Shown: positions 24,001 to 32,225 of the stretch, piece after piece
How the letters are laid out: each line of letters starts with the position of its first letter
Position numbering within the stretch: position 1 is the first letter of the stretch
NCBI GenBank assembly: GCA_963930655.1
Contig: OZ005605.1
Coordinates: 10,919,501-10,983,500, forward strand
Source of the DNA: Myrica gale
Taxonomy: Eukaryota; Streptophyta; Magnoliopsida; Fagales; Myricaceae
Direction of reading: 5' to 3'
DNA: 64,000 nt
Program-made: the position numbers and the translations under genes
The notes under the pieces: generated by a model
Seen by the model: the letters and a program-made list of their open reading frames with translations, nothing else
Database searches by the model: none
What the model was told of the DNA's origin: nothing

Positions 24001-25144
24001 TGGAAATAGGGAAAATCTACCCAAATATTATTCTGGCTGACCTTTATTTGTGCTGTCCTTTTCTGTTTTCATCTCTGAATATTTCTAAGTCATTTTGTTT
24101 TTTTGTTTTTTTCTTGCAGAAGTTAGTAATCAAATGCTGGAACTCTATGAGCAAAACCGAGTGCCCCCATAGCAAGGAAGTGAAGTGGAAGGAAGTGTAG
24201 GCAGTGGGCCCAGTCATCGGGCCTCAGCAAAACCTCCGGCTGTTAATGAGGAACATGCTTCAAAGCAAAGGTCATCTCGTGTAGCATCTGATTATTCATC
24301 TGCTGACATTCATTTGCCAGCAAGAAGTATGCAGAATCAAAGTAATGAAAATGGGAGTGCAGATATGGGTAGTGTTATTACTGATCACAAGGTGGATGCG
24401 GACATAAAAGACACTCAGCATCCTGAGCATTTGTCCCGGAAGGAGAACATGAGAGAAGTTCCAAATAGGTCCAGGGCTGGGATGGAGCGAGTTGGTGGTG
24501 AAGACCAAGTAAGGAATGGTGGGAGAAATGAGACTGCAGAACCAGGAGAGTGGAGGGATGCTGAAACCTCACGAAAGGGCAGCCTGGTTGGTCGAAATTT
24601 GGAGCTTCGGGAAGGCCCTGTTGGCCAGTCCCCAAAAGAAGCTATCAAGATGATTGACAAGGACAAGGTTAAGGCAGCACTTGAGAAAACAAAGAAGGCT
24701 CGTGGGGAAATTACACGGAAGAAAGATGTGATGGATGAGGATGACCTCATTGAGAGGGAACTAGAAGATGGGGTTGAATTGGCTGCGGAGGATGAAAAAT
24801 ACAAGCGTGATAGAAGGCAAAGCTGGTCAAAACCTGAGAATTTAGATCATGGGAAGGACCACGAGGAAGTTGGAGTTGGAAACCACTCGGGCATAAAATC
24901 CTCAAGGGGTTTGGAAGTAGAGAATGCAGAGGAGGGGGAAATGTTAGATGATGCTTCACCTATGTTGAACAGCCGTAAGAGAAAAGCTGCTGGGAGTCCA
25001 CTGGATAGGCAGTTGGAGGGGAAGAAGCGGCATGATTATTTGCAAAGTTATAACCACGACTCTATAGAAGATGGACATAGGATGAGTCGTGTTAGTTATG
25101 GAGATAGGGAGCACAGAAGGCATTCCCAGGAGAATCATTTGTGA
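18039..25144 (+). CDS. CYCT1: cyclin T1-type (plant CYCT1;3/4/5 group), interrupted by an in-frame TAG
   Basis: Plant cyclin T, regulatory subunit of the nuclear CDK9-like kinase (CDKC) that phosphorylates RNA polymerase II. Coding exons read from GT-AG junctions: 18039-18262, 21398-21479, 22822-22956, 23456-23631, 23735-23886, 24120-25144. The start is the ATG of MAGILPV. Seen motifs: [19 protein letters not shown], then [16 protein letters not shown], then [17 protein letters not shown] in cyclin box 1; [30 protein letters not shown] and [17 protein letters not shown] in box 2. All junction phases agree. In exon 6 the frame meets TAG at 24170-24172, after 273 codons; the same frame then stays open for 323 codons to TGA at 25142-25144. 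Without the TAG the product would be about 597 residues, near the length known for plant homologues. As written it yields the cyclin-box part only. Confidence 0.93.
18263..21397 (+). other. first coding intron of cyclin T (3.1 kb)
   Basis: It begins GTAAGA and ends in aatgcag. Open frames inside (for example minus strand 18656-19024 and plus strand 19453-19791) show no recognised motif and look fortuitous. A short CT dinucleotide run lies at about 19264-19284, and an AG-rich MITE-like unit at 20392-20693. Nothing else is recognised. Confidence 0.7.
20392..20693 (+). mobile_element. AG-rich MITE-like unit A in cyclin T intron
   Basis: A purine-rich unit with repeated aaaaagtatagagag and gtgaaaagt phrases, delimited by 12-base direct copies of GGATGTTTGTTT (20392-20403 and 20682-20693). 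Similar composition and phrases occur at 25925-26150 and 32030-32225, suggesting one dispersed family. Terminal inverted repeats are weak in this copy. Confidence 0.5.
22340..22775. mobile_element. non-autonomous TIR element in a cyclin T intron
   Basis: Arms of about 110 bases (about 22340-22455 and 22665-22775) are inverted copies with scattered mismatches. Shared blocks include tttggtccttt, catctgagga, agcagctaga, aaaatgtcct, gtgggtaa and taatctgtattc. The 210-base centre is GC-richer than the intron and has no open frame of interest. Long TIRs and no coding capacity suggest a Mutator-like or foldback MITE. A clear target duplication is not visible because similarity runs on into the flanking ggaattt sequence. 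Confidence 0.75.
24170..24172 (+). other. premature in-frame TAG in cyclin T exon 6
   Basis: The frame reads [20 protein letters not shown]. Plant cyclin T homologues are expected to have a serine here, so a single TCG-to-TAG change would explain it. Using the AG of this TAG as an alternative acceptor gives a TGA within four codons, so splicing does not rescue it simply. The following codon is CAA, which matches half of the known UAG-CAR-YYA leaky-stop context; the next codon GGA does not match. Confidence 0.85.
24173..25144 (+). CDS. C-terminal part of cyclin T, open frame beyond the TAG
   Basis: The 323-codon continuation of exon 6 is in the same frame as the cyclin boxes. It is hydrophilic and acidic-basic mixed, as expected for the disordered tail of plant cyclin T. 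Recognisable parts are SVITDHK near 24370, the acidic cluster [12 protein letters not shown] near 24735, a basic [10 protein letters not shown] nuclear-localisation-like stretch near 24970, and a terminal [13 protein letters not shown]. No further stop or frameshift is present, so the interruption is young, tolerated or an assembly error. A separate gene start here is unlikely: the first in-frame ATG codons lie well downstream. Confidence 0.75.
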
Positions 25145-25640
25145 GCGATAAGTTGCTGTAAGTAGTAATTGAATGTTTAGTATAATCTGAGACAGTTAGT
25201 TCTCTAAATAGATATATGAATATTTGTTTGATTTGCATTTCGATGTAAGCGGATATGTATCTTGAAATTTACTGAGGGATGAGGATGCTTCAGTTTTAAC
25301 AACGACAGGGCTGCTGAGAAAGTGAAGAGTTAGTGGTGTTCATATAGTGAGCTTCAAGAACTAATCCAAGATCCTCAGATGACTGTGTAAGGAAGAATGA
25401 GGGATGATGTGTTTTTGCCAAGTTTTCGACGAACATATTGTTGGTCAGTTATCTTGACCGTAATTATATATGTACGGCAATTTTAATGTGGTTTCCTGTT
25501 ATGCTTTTGTCGAAAGTGTAATATCGAAGTGGCTTGTGCATTCCGTTCTTGGTCTTGCAATGCGGTTCACTCTCTCATCTACGTTATGCGTGGAAATTTC
25601 TAGCTTTATTTTTTTACCCCCCTGGCTGATGTATTAAACA
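25145..25640 (+). other. cyclin T 3' UTR and downstream flank
   Basis: No open frame of interest. AT-rich DNA follows the stop, with tttaatg and attatatatg stretches near 25470 that could support polyadenylation; no single strong AATAAA signal is seen. The 3' end is therefore approximate. Confidence 0.45.
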
Positions 25641-25744
25641 AATTGAAAGTATAAACAAATATTTGAGAGTGATGATCGATGATCCGTTTGCTGGAGGAGT
25701 CCTTAGAACAGAGATGAAAACCATAAAAAATAAATATAAGGCAT

Positions 25745-26280
25745 AATTATCGTTAGTCTTTGTGGTATTGACATTTAACAAACTAGTCTTTACAGTACAA
25801 TTTTGAACGGGACAGTCTTTATGGTCTATTTATCATACATATAGGTCTTTTTTCATACATACATGAGTTAAGGGTTGAGATATTTATTTTCCGGGTAGGA
25901 TGACTTATTTTGGGCTATGGTGGTGTTTGGTTGTGGAATTTTTGGAGTGGTGGAAATGTTAGAGTATTGGAGTTGGTGAAAAAGTAAAGATATTTTGTGG
26001 GAGGTGAAAAAGCGAGGAGAGAAGATTTAATTGAATATTATAATAATAAAGAATTGTTTGATGTAAAAAAATTATTAATTTATAATTTTTTATAATATGT
26101 CCAAAATGTTGGATGTCTAACATTTCGGGAAACAAACGTTACGTATATCTCCGTTAGTAGACTAACTTTTGATGGAAGAAAGTATATGTATGTCCAAAAA
26201 CTGAATCACTTGGATTATACTGTATAAAGTTATATTCCGCGAATTGATTTGTTAAACGTCAATACCAAAGAGAGTGTGAG
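25745..26280. mobile_element. short TIR element downstream of cyclin T
   Basis: Imperfect terminal inverted repeats: tgtggtattgacatttaaca near 25761-25780 on the left pairs with tgttaaacgtcaataccaa near 26249-26268 on the right. The interior has no coding capacity and appears to hold a second AG-rich MITE (about 25925-26150). Family is not identified. Confidence 0.5.
25925..26150 (+). mobile_element. AG-rich MITE-like unit B
   Basis: It starts ggtgtttggttgtggaattt and ends near tttcgggaaacaaacg, with ggtgaaaaagtaaag and gtgaaaaagcgagg phrases inside. The GTTTGGT...AAACAAAC ends and purine-rich core match units A and C. It lies inside the TIR element at 25745-26280. Confidence 0.5.
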
Positions 26281-26706
26281 TAATTAAGCGTAAATATAAT
26301 ATGGTCTCTATTTGTAAGTTTTAAACTCTACAATTTTTTGTATGAATTATACGATTAAGAGAGTTGAAGACTGAACATTAAATATAAAATATGTAAAGTC
26401 TCTATTGTTTGATTTTTGTAATTTCATTTTTTGCTGTTAATGATTAATCTACTTCCATTTGACAACAAAAAGGGAGTAAGGATAGCACTTTTCTTATCCA
26501 CTCAAACTTTGTTAAGATAGAGAGAATCTTATTAAACCACAACGAAAAAGCCCCCAACCAATTATAACTATTTTTTTTTCGAAGTACAGTTACAACTAAA
26601 AACGTTGCTCCACTCTGCAACCCAGTCCTATCCCAAGCGAAGCCGAAAGAAATCAGAAGTCTATGACGTGAAACACTAAAAATAAAAGAAAACCCAAATC
26701 GGGAAA

Positions 26707-27257
26707 ATGTCCCTCACTGTACCCACAAACCTCTCGAAGCCCATTTTGAAGCCGATATTGAGCTCTCCTAAGCACAAAATCAAGGCCTATGATACTCTGC
26801 TGCTCGGCCTCTCAAAACACCAACACAGAAAGTTTTCGGTAGTTCGCCACTGCAGGCTTTCTTCCCCGCACTCGCGCTCTCCTCAGTCATTCTCTCGGCC
26901 CCAGTCCCCGCCATGGCTGACATCGCTGGCCTCACCCCCTGCAAGGAGTTCAAGCAATTTGCCAAACGTGAGAACCAAGAGACCAAGAAGCTCCAGTCAT
27001 CGCTGAAGCTGTACGCGCCTGATAGTGCTCCGGCCCTGGCGATTAACGCCACCATAGAAAAGACGAAACGTAGGTTCAACAACTACGGAAAGGCAGGTTT
27101 GCTGTGTGGGACGGACGGGCTTCCTCATTTGATTGTGAGTGGTGATCAGAGGCACTGGGGCGAGTTCATCACACCGGTGCTTCTGTTCCTGTACATCGCC
27201 GGATGGATTGGGTGGGTTGGCCGGAGCTACTGTCAGAGTGTCAGGGGCTTCTGTTGA
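26707..27257 (+). pseudogene. psaF: photosystem I subunit III (PsaF) copy, frameshifted and truncated
   Basis: PsaF is the lumen-facing photosystem I subunit that docks plastocyanin; it is nuclear-encoded with a chloroplast transit peptide. The start MSLTVPTNLSKPILKP is recognisable in one frame to about 26850. Then a one-base shift is needed, after which [70 protein letters not shown] and [19 protein letters not shown] follow without a break. After WVGRSY the family sequence is lost, and a TGA follows nine codons later, at 27255. The usual C-terminal ~60 residues are absent. No intron interrupts the copy. The shift and loss point to a pseudogene, although an assembly error for the shift is possible. 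Confidence 0.88.
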
Positions 27258-28094
27258 TAATCATGTTCGGATTTTCTATTAGATATATGACATGTTCGTT
27301 TACAAAAGTACGTGAGAATATTCAACAAAATTTACCGAACCGACATTCTAAATCTCAAAAATTTATATACAAACAATAATATTTTTCACACAATCCCCAA
27401 TAACCTTTCACATGAGTAAAGAAAGTTATAAATTAATCTCAAGTAGTAAGGTTTCCATTTAAAAACACATCCCTTTGTTTATCTCTGTCACTTTCGCTAA
27501 CAACAAATACTAATCAAACTAACCACAGTGTGCTACGTGTCCAAATACATCTAATAATCCACTGACAATTGTTGTTAGCAAAAGCGACCAAAATAGTCGA
27601 AAGTAGGGCTGTTCAAAATGCATCCGACCCGACCCGTACCTAAATGTTGGCTCGGGCTTATCGGGCCAACCGCTGGAGCCCGTCTATTCTGTCGGACGGG
27701 CATCGGCATACATCAGCTACACCCGACCCGCCCGACTATCTAACTACATCAGAGATCCTAAACCCTTAGCCGACAATCTTCGCCGTCGCCCTCAAGCTGC
27801 CTCTGTCGCCGTCTGCCTCCATTGTCGTCGCCCTCACGTCGCCTTCTACCTCTGCTTCAAATCGAGGACTCCGTGAACGAATCTTGTCGAGTTCAGCACA
27901 CTCTTGCAAATTCAAAATCTGAGGAAGGAGATCGATGACAACCTCACAAGGCCCCGCGCGCGAGTACGGTGAGAAATAGGTAACTCTCTCTCCCATCTGT
28001 CCAAAACCGATTGTTCTTTAATTGGGTCTGGATCCCGTAGAAAAAAAGAGAAATTCCTATTGAATCGAAATACTTTGGGTTTTTTTCTTCTTTC

Positions 28095-29333
28095 CAATCA
28101 GATATTGATGATAGAAGATCAACGTCCGGATTTGTGTTCCTTCTTGGCAAAGGAGCATTTAGTTGGAGAAGTTTCAAGCAAAGTACTACTGCTGATTCTA
28201 CAACTGAGGCAGAATATATTGCTACAAGTGAAGCTGCTAAGGAAGCTGTGTGGATTTGCAAGTTCCTTCAAGAACTTGAAGTTGTCCCTTCGATTGAGGC
28301 GCCTATTCCCTTATACTGCGATAACAATGGTGCAATTGCACCATTGTTATCGCAGCACAGACAGTGGAACCAAGGTCTCATCAAAGGACAAAGCACATAG
28401 AACGTCGTTGTTACCTAATACGTGATATCATATTCAGAAGTGATATCAAAATGGTGAAGGTTGCATCAGCTGATAATTGAGCTGATCCATTTACAAAACT
28501 TTTATCTCAGAAAGTGTTTGAGAAACACATTAAGGATATGAGTTTGAGATATATGTATGATTGAGTTTGACGTTTTATTTCTTTATTATCTGATAATAAA
28601 AGTTTATTTATTTCTCACATATATTATTGTTGTTATGAGTTTATACGTAACATGAGATGTTATGTATGTAAATTTGTTCAGGTAGCATTGTAGAAAAATC
28701 ATGCTAGAGATTAATGAATCATAGGCAGGGAATAATGATTTTTCAGTTCCTTGTAAGCCTGAAAGCGTTCTAGACTTTTGTAAACATAAAGTCTACACTT
28801 GTTGTGCGGATAATGATTGATTCCATCGTTGAGGTATGACCTTAAGCAGACGAGTGAGTGTCATGTAACAAGTACATACACTGAACAAGATCCGATTAAG
28901 AACACCTTTTGGAAATGATCACTGTCAGGTTAAAGGTTGTTCTATTACAATTCGGTATTGTCCTTAGACCTGAGAGGTTTGTATTTATTCATGAATTGTG
29001 TACACAACTTTGATATTGTCAACCGGTGATGTTCATTCAGGACTATATCTGGAGATGTTGGGTTGTGTGCGTGATGATTGAGTGGTATGAATGCTCAACA
29101 AGGAATCCACCAGTCTTTTGAAAAGACAGTATATTCAGTTAGTGTTGATGAAAGAGTTAGACCAAAAGAATCTGGCCGGAGTGTTTTACAAAACTATTTT
29201 ATGAATACATAAAAGTATATGATATATATTTCAAAATTGTTTTGTGGTCCAACTGAGTTATGAACTAAGAAATCAAGTTTACATGAGATATGTACATGAC
29301 GATGATATTTGGTTCTGAGGGCAAGTGGGAGAT
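28095..29333 (+). pseudogene. copia RNase H end and 3' region, 5'-truncated
   Basis: The fragment opens inside the RNase H domain at DIDDRRSTSGF (about 28102) and continues FLLGKGAFSWRSFKQSTTAD, STTEAEYIATSEAAKEAVW and PIPLYCDNNGAIA. Then a 40-base palindrome (28316-28355) replaces the expected coding sequence and shifts the frame. After it, sequence matching the end of copia pol resumes, with MVKVASADN near 28453 and KHIKDMSLRYMYD before the stop near 28563. The non-coding 3' part to 29333 resembles 50100-50472, including aagcagacgagtg and ccttagacctgagaggttt. It ends in the polypurine tract gggcaagtgggagat. Confidence 0.82.
28316..28355. repeat. 40-base perfect palindrome in copia RNase H
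   Basis: The left half, CTGCGATAACAATGGTGCAA (28316-28335), is followed immediately by its exact reverse complement (28336-28355) with no spacer. The left half encodes the normal CDNNGA active-site region; the right half is foreign to the family. This is a spacerless duplication that would extrude as a cruciform or fold as a hairpin. Confidence 0.95.
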
Positions 29334-29896
29334 TGTTAGAATTATATGCCCTCGATAACCAAATTGATTAATCCAGTCCTAATATCTCATATGGAATATA
29401 GTGTGGTGGAAGAAATTAATTGTATGTAAAGGGGCATATTTGTAATAATCTCAAAATTCCAGGGGTCAAGTACAATATGTTGATGGACTTGATTGTAATT
29501 AGTAGAAGCCCTAATTATATTAGAAGAAGAGTTCTTCAATGTTATCCTACGACTGGAATTTGAGATCCCTAAGGATCTTATGTCTCATGCTCTTTCTAGG
29601 GTTTTTCAAGGCCTATAAATATAATTGTTTTATTCAAGGGGTTGGCCATCAGAACCTATTAGGGAAATCCCGATAACGAGAGAGTGACATAAATCCCTTA
29701 GGAGGCAACACATCTGAATTGTTGTTCTGAATTGCTGGAGCTTTGGATTGGATCGTAAAGCGGCTTAAGGTTTGTAGGTTCCTATGTTCCTGTCTCAGGT
29801 ATGGAATCAAATCCGAAATTGTAATCATAATCTTGGTTGATGTTTTGCTGAAAACATGTTGATTGTTTATAGTTTAATTCCGCATATAAACTATCA
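29334..29896 (+). mobile_element. copia 3' LTR
   Basis: It starts TGTTAGAATTATATGCCCTC directly after the polypurine tract and ends near taaactatca, giving TG...CA termini and about 563 bases. It contains a tataaatataat promoter-like phrase near 29617. The matching 5' LTR and most of the element are missing, so no target duplication can be checked. Confidence 0.65.
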
Positions 29897-30329
29897 TTTG
29901 TTGCTCTTCTTCCTTTTTTTCTCTGCTTGTCATTGATTTTCTTTTCATGTCGCATTCAGTTTAGTATAGTATTCTTGAATAGTCTTCGGGAAGTGTTTAT
30001 GATGACATCCTTTCTGATTATGTTTTATTCCATAACATCAAAGCAAAAAATGAAAACAAACCATGAACCAAATAGCTGTTGCAAAGTTACACTGTTAGGT
30101 ACAATACACATCCCTTAGAACTTTCCCTGAATCCGCATGGTGGAGTTTTAAACACTTTGGTGACTTTTCCTTTAAACCAAATAACTGTTGCGAAGTTACA
30201 CTGCTAGGTTTCATAAGCTAAATGCCGGTGGTGCAAATTTTCCAAATAACAGACTCAAGTGCATAAATTGTGAATAAATGTCTCTGCAACTGCATCATAA
30301 ACAACATTCCTTTATACTTCACTTACAAA

Positions 30330-30597
30330 CAGTGGCGGAGCCAGAAATTTTGTATAGGGGGACAGAAACGAAATTTTTTTAAAATAATATGATTAAAAAT
30401 AAATATTAAATATTATGCGAAAAAAAATTTCCAATAAGATTTCAAGATATCAATATATGCAAAAAAAAAATAGAAGGGAGGGGGGGGCACGAATTAATAT
30501 CAGGGAGGGAGGGAGGGGTAGGATACTCATAGTTTTCTTTTTTTTAGAACTGAGCGGGGGCAGCTGCCCCTCGCGCCCCCCCTTCCCTCCGCCCCTG
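30330..30597. mobile_element. hAT-like MITE with perfect 8-base TSD
   Basis: Ends CAGTGGCGGAGCCAG on the left and CTCCGCCCCTG on the right, with identical 8-base flanks CTTACAAA at 30322-30329 and 30598-30605. It is 268 bases long with an AT-rich, purine-rich centre and G/C runs near 30480-30520 and 30555-30590. The perfect duplication shows a comparatively recent insertion into the larger hAT-like element, beside its phosphofructokinase fragment. Confidence 0.88.
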
Positions 30598-30611
30598 CTT
30601 ACAAAACTGAC

Positions 30612-30849
30612 TACATCGCTGTGCTGCACAAAAAGAAGTTGCCAGATTCATCCTGCTTACCCATAGTCTGAAGGCTCTCAGAAAGCAGATTCTGCCCTGT
30701 GCCTTCAGCTATGACAAGAACAAAGTGCCCATTTTCTGTGAGTCATTTTTCTATGTATTCAAAGAGTCCACTAGGAACTTCAAGATAGAAGGGTGACTCA
30801 GGAATCAGACAACAGTCCACATCTCGGTTTGCAAGAGTGGCATACATTG
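30612..30849 (-). pseudogene. captured ATP-dependent phosphofructokinase fragment
   Basis: On the minus strand one frame reads [20 protein letters not shown], then [14 protein letters not shown], a TGA, then LTENGHFVLVIAEGTGQ and LLSESLQTMGKQDESGN. These are the CCLIPE/GLFEYIE/VIAEGAGQ blocks of plant 6-phosphofructokinase (glycolysis, catalytic domain). Only about 75 codons are present, with one stop. The trailing ttctttttgtgcag looks like a retained intron end, implying capture from genomic DNA. It sits inside the hAT-like element and is antisense to the ESV1/LESV-type fragment. It cannot encode an enzyme. Confidence 0.85.
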
Positions 30850-31151
30850 CATACATTGGAGTGGAGCTTGGGCTTATTAGAAACTTAGAAAATGATACAA
30901 TGGAGATTGGAGGTTAGGAGATTTGTTGGTTCTGTTGGAGATTGGAGGTCAGGGCTAATGTTGGTTCTCGATAAACAAATAAACAAGATTAACAAATTGC
31001 ATATGTATATATATATATATATATTACAGCCAGAAAAGTAGTCACTCTCCAGTTTATTCCACTTCAACTGATACGAATAGCTGATAATTGTTTTTTGATA
31101 ATGCTGTAATCTAGCAAGGATAGAGAGAAACGCACAGAAACAAGCAAAGTC

Positions 31152-31436
31152 TGGGATGGAAAATGCTGGATGGTTTGAGAAGTGGTAAGCTATGGTATTT
31201 CAGCTCACAATGATAGCATTCCATCTGCTGTGGTTGGCATAATATCTTGACCACAGATCTGATATGGATATAGGTGGGAGAAATACGATGCTAAAGGCTG
31301 GACTGAGAAAGGGGCACATAAATATGGTAGACTGAATGAACAGGATCTGTGGGAGAAGTGGGGCACATAAATATGGTAGTCATGGTGGGAGAAGTGGGGA
31401 GAGCATTATGATGGAAGTGGATCTGTTCTCAAATGG
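31152..31436 (+). pseudogene. captured ESV1/LESV-type (starch-associated protein) fragment
   Basis: Two exon pieces are joined by a retained intron. Exon one ends GWFEKW at 31184 before gtaagc; exon two starts at 31274 after atatag and reads WEKYDAKGWTEKGAHKYGRL. After a frame-breaking 49-base duplication (gagaa...ggggcacataaatatggtag, about 31304-31330 and 31353-31379), SWWEKWGEHYDGSGSVLKW follows to 31436. These Trp/Lys/Gly-rich repeats match the plant EARLY STARVATION 1 / LIKE-ESV family of chloroplast starch-binding proteins. The family call is from memory of its tryptophan-rich motif. Confidence 0.75.
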
Positions 31437-32029
31437 TTTCTTTAATCATCCTTTCATATCCCTTTGATTGCTGTGTGCATTGTGCAAATTCCTTCTTCTC
31501 TGGAAATTAGTGTAATTGACATGTTCAACATTTGATTGTGCAAGACAAAGCTGAGATCTCACATGTAATCGTCTACATGATAGAACTATGATGATGCTGA
31601 GCAACAGATAGAGGGAAAAAAGAGAAGAAAAGGAAAATATAAGAGCAAAGAAAGCATATAGGAAGTTCCCAGATTTAGTGCTCTTGGACTTGTATTATGT
31701 AATGATTTCTTTTTTTGTATCTTTTTTGTATCCAATTATGTATCTAAAGTATCTAAAGTATTCGTTAGATATATTGGAGGTCCCTAAGGGAGGCAAAAAA
31801 TAAATCGTCCGTACTCGACCCGATCCGTACGGGTCGGGCTTGGGCGGGCTATATCATCTGATGGGTCGGTTCGGTTTATCAGGTAGGTTCAGTTATCAGG
31901 AAAGTCAGGCTGTACGGATCCGACCCGACCCGAAATTTGAATAGCCCTAGCCGAAAGGATGTGTTAAATCATAATATGACCATTGTTACATCGTGTTTGT
32001 TAACTTGTTCTACCTCGTAGCTTTAGACT

Positions 32030-32225
32030 GTATTTGAGAAGTAAAATTTTAGGGTGGTTAAAATTTTAGGTATTGTAGTTGATGAAAAAGTGAAGAGAGA
32101 AAGTGAAAAAGTTAGTGAAAAAGTAAAAAAGTGTATGAAAAATGATAAAAAGTAAGGAGAGAGAGAGTGTTTTGTAATGATGATAAAATTTTAGGTAGGT
32201 AAAATTTTGTTACGCAAACAGAACC
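32030..32225 (+). mobile_element. AG-rich MITE-like unit C
   Basis: Left end ctgtatttgagaagtaaaat, with repeated aaaattttag nearby; the inverted right end contains aaaattttaggtaggtaaaa and ttacgcaaacag. The centre repeats gtgaaaaagt. Ends are imperfectly inverted over about 35 bases. It lies just outside the hAT-like element. Confidence 0.55.

Larger units (their letters stand above)
27605..31949. mobile_element. hAT-like element carrying host-gene fragments (Pack-hAT), 4.3 kb
   Basis: The ends are TAGGGCTGTTCAAA (27605-27618) and the inverted TTTGAATAGCCCTA (31936-31949), 13 of 14 matching, followed inward on both sides by CCGACCCGACCCG-type sequence. The 8-base flanks GTCGAAAG (27597-27604) and GCCGAAAG (31950-31957) differ at one base, consistent with an aged hAT target duplication. 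No transposase is seen, so it is non-autonomous. Inside are a copia fragment (28095-29896), a hAT MITE (30330-30597), a phosphofructokinase fragment (minus) and an ESV1/LESV-type fragment (plus). Bases 27740-27960 are GC-rich and unassigned. Confidence 0.82.

Noticed and set aside
24296..25138. antisense open frames under the cyclin T last exon
   Set aside because: They mirror the purine-rich coding strand and have no family features; the plus-strand frame is clearly the real one.
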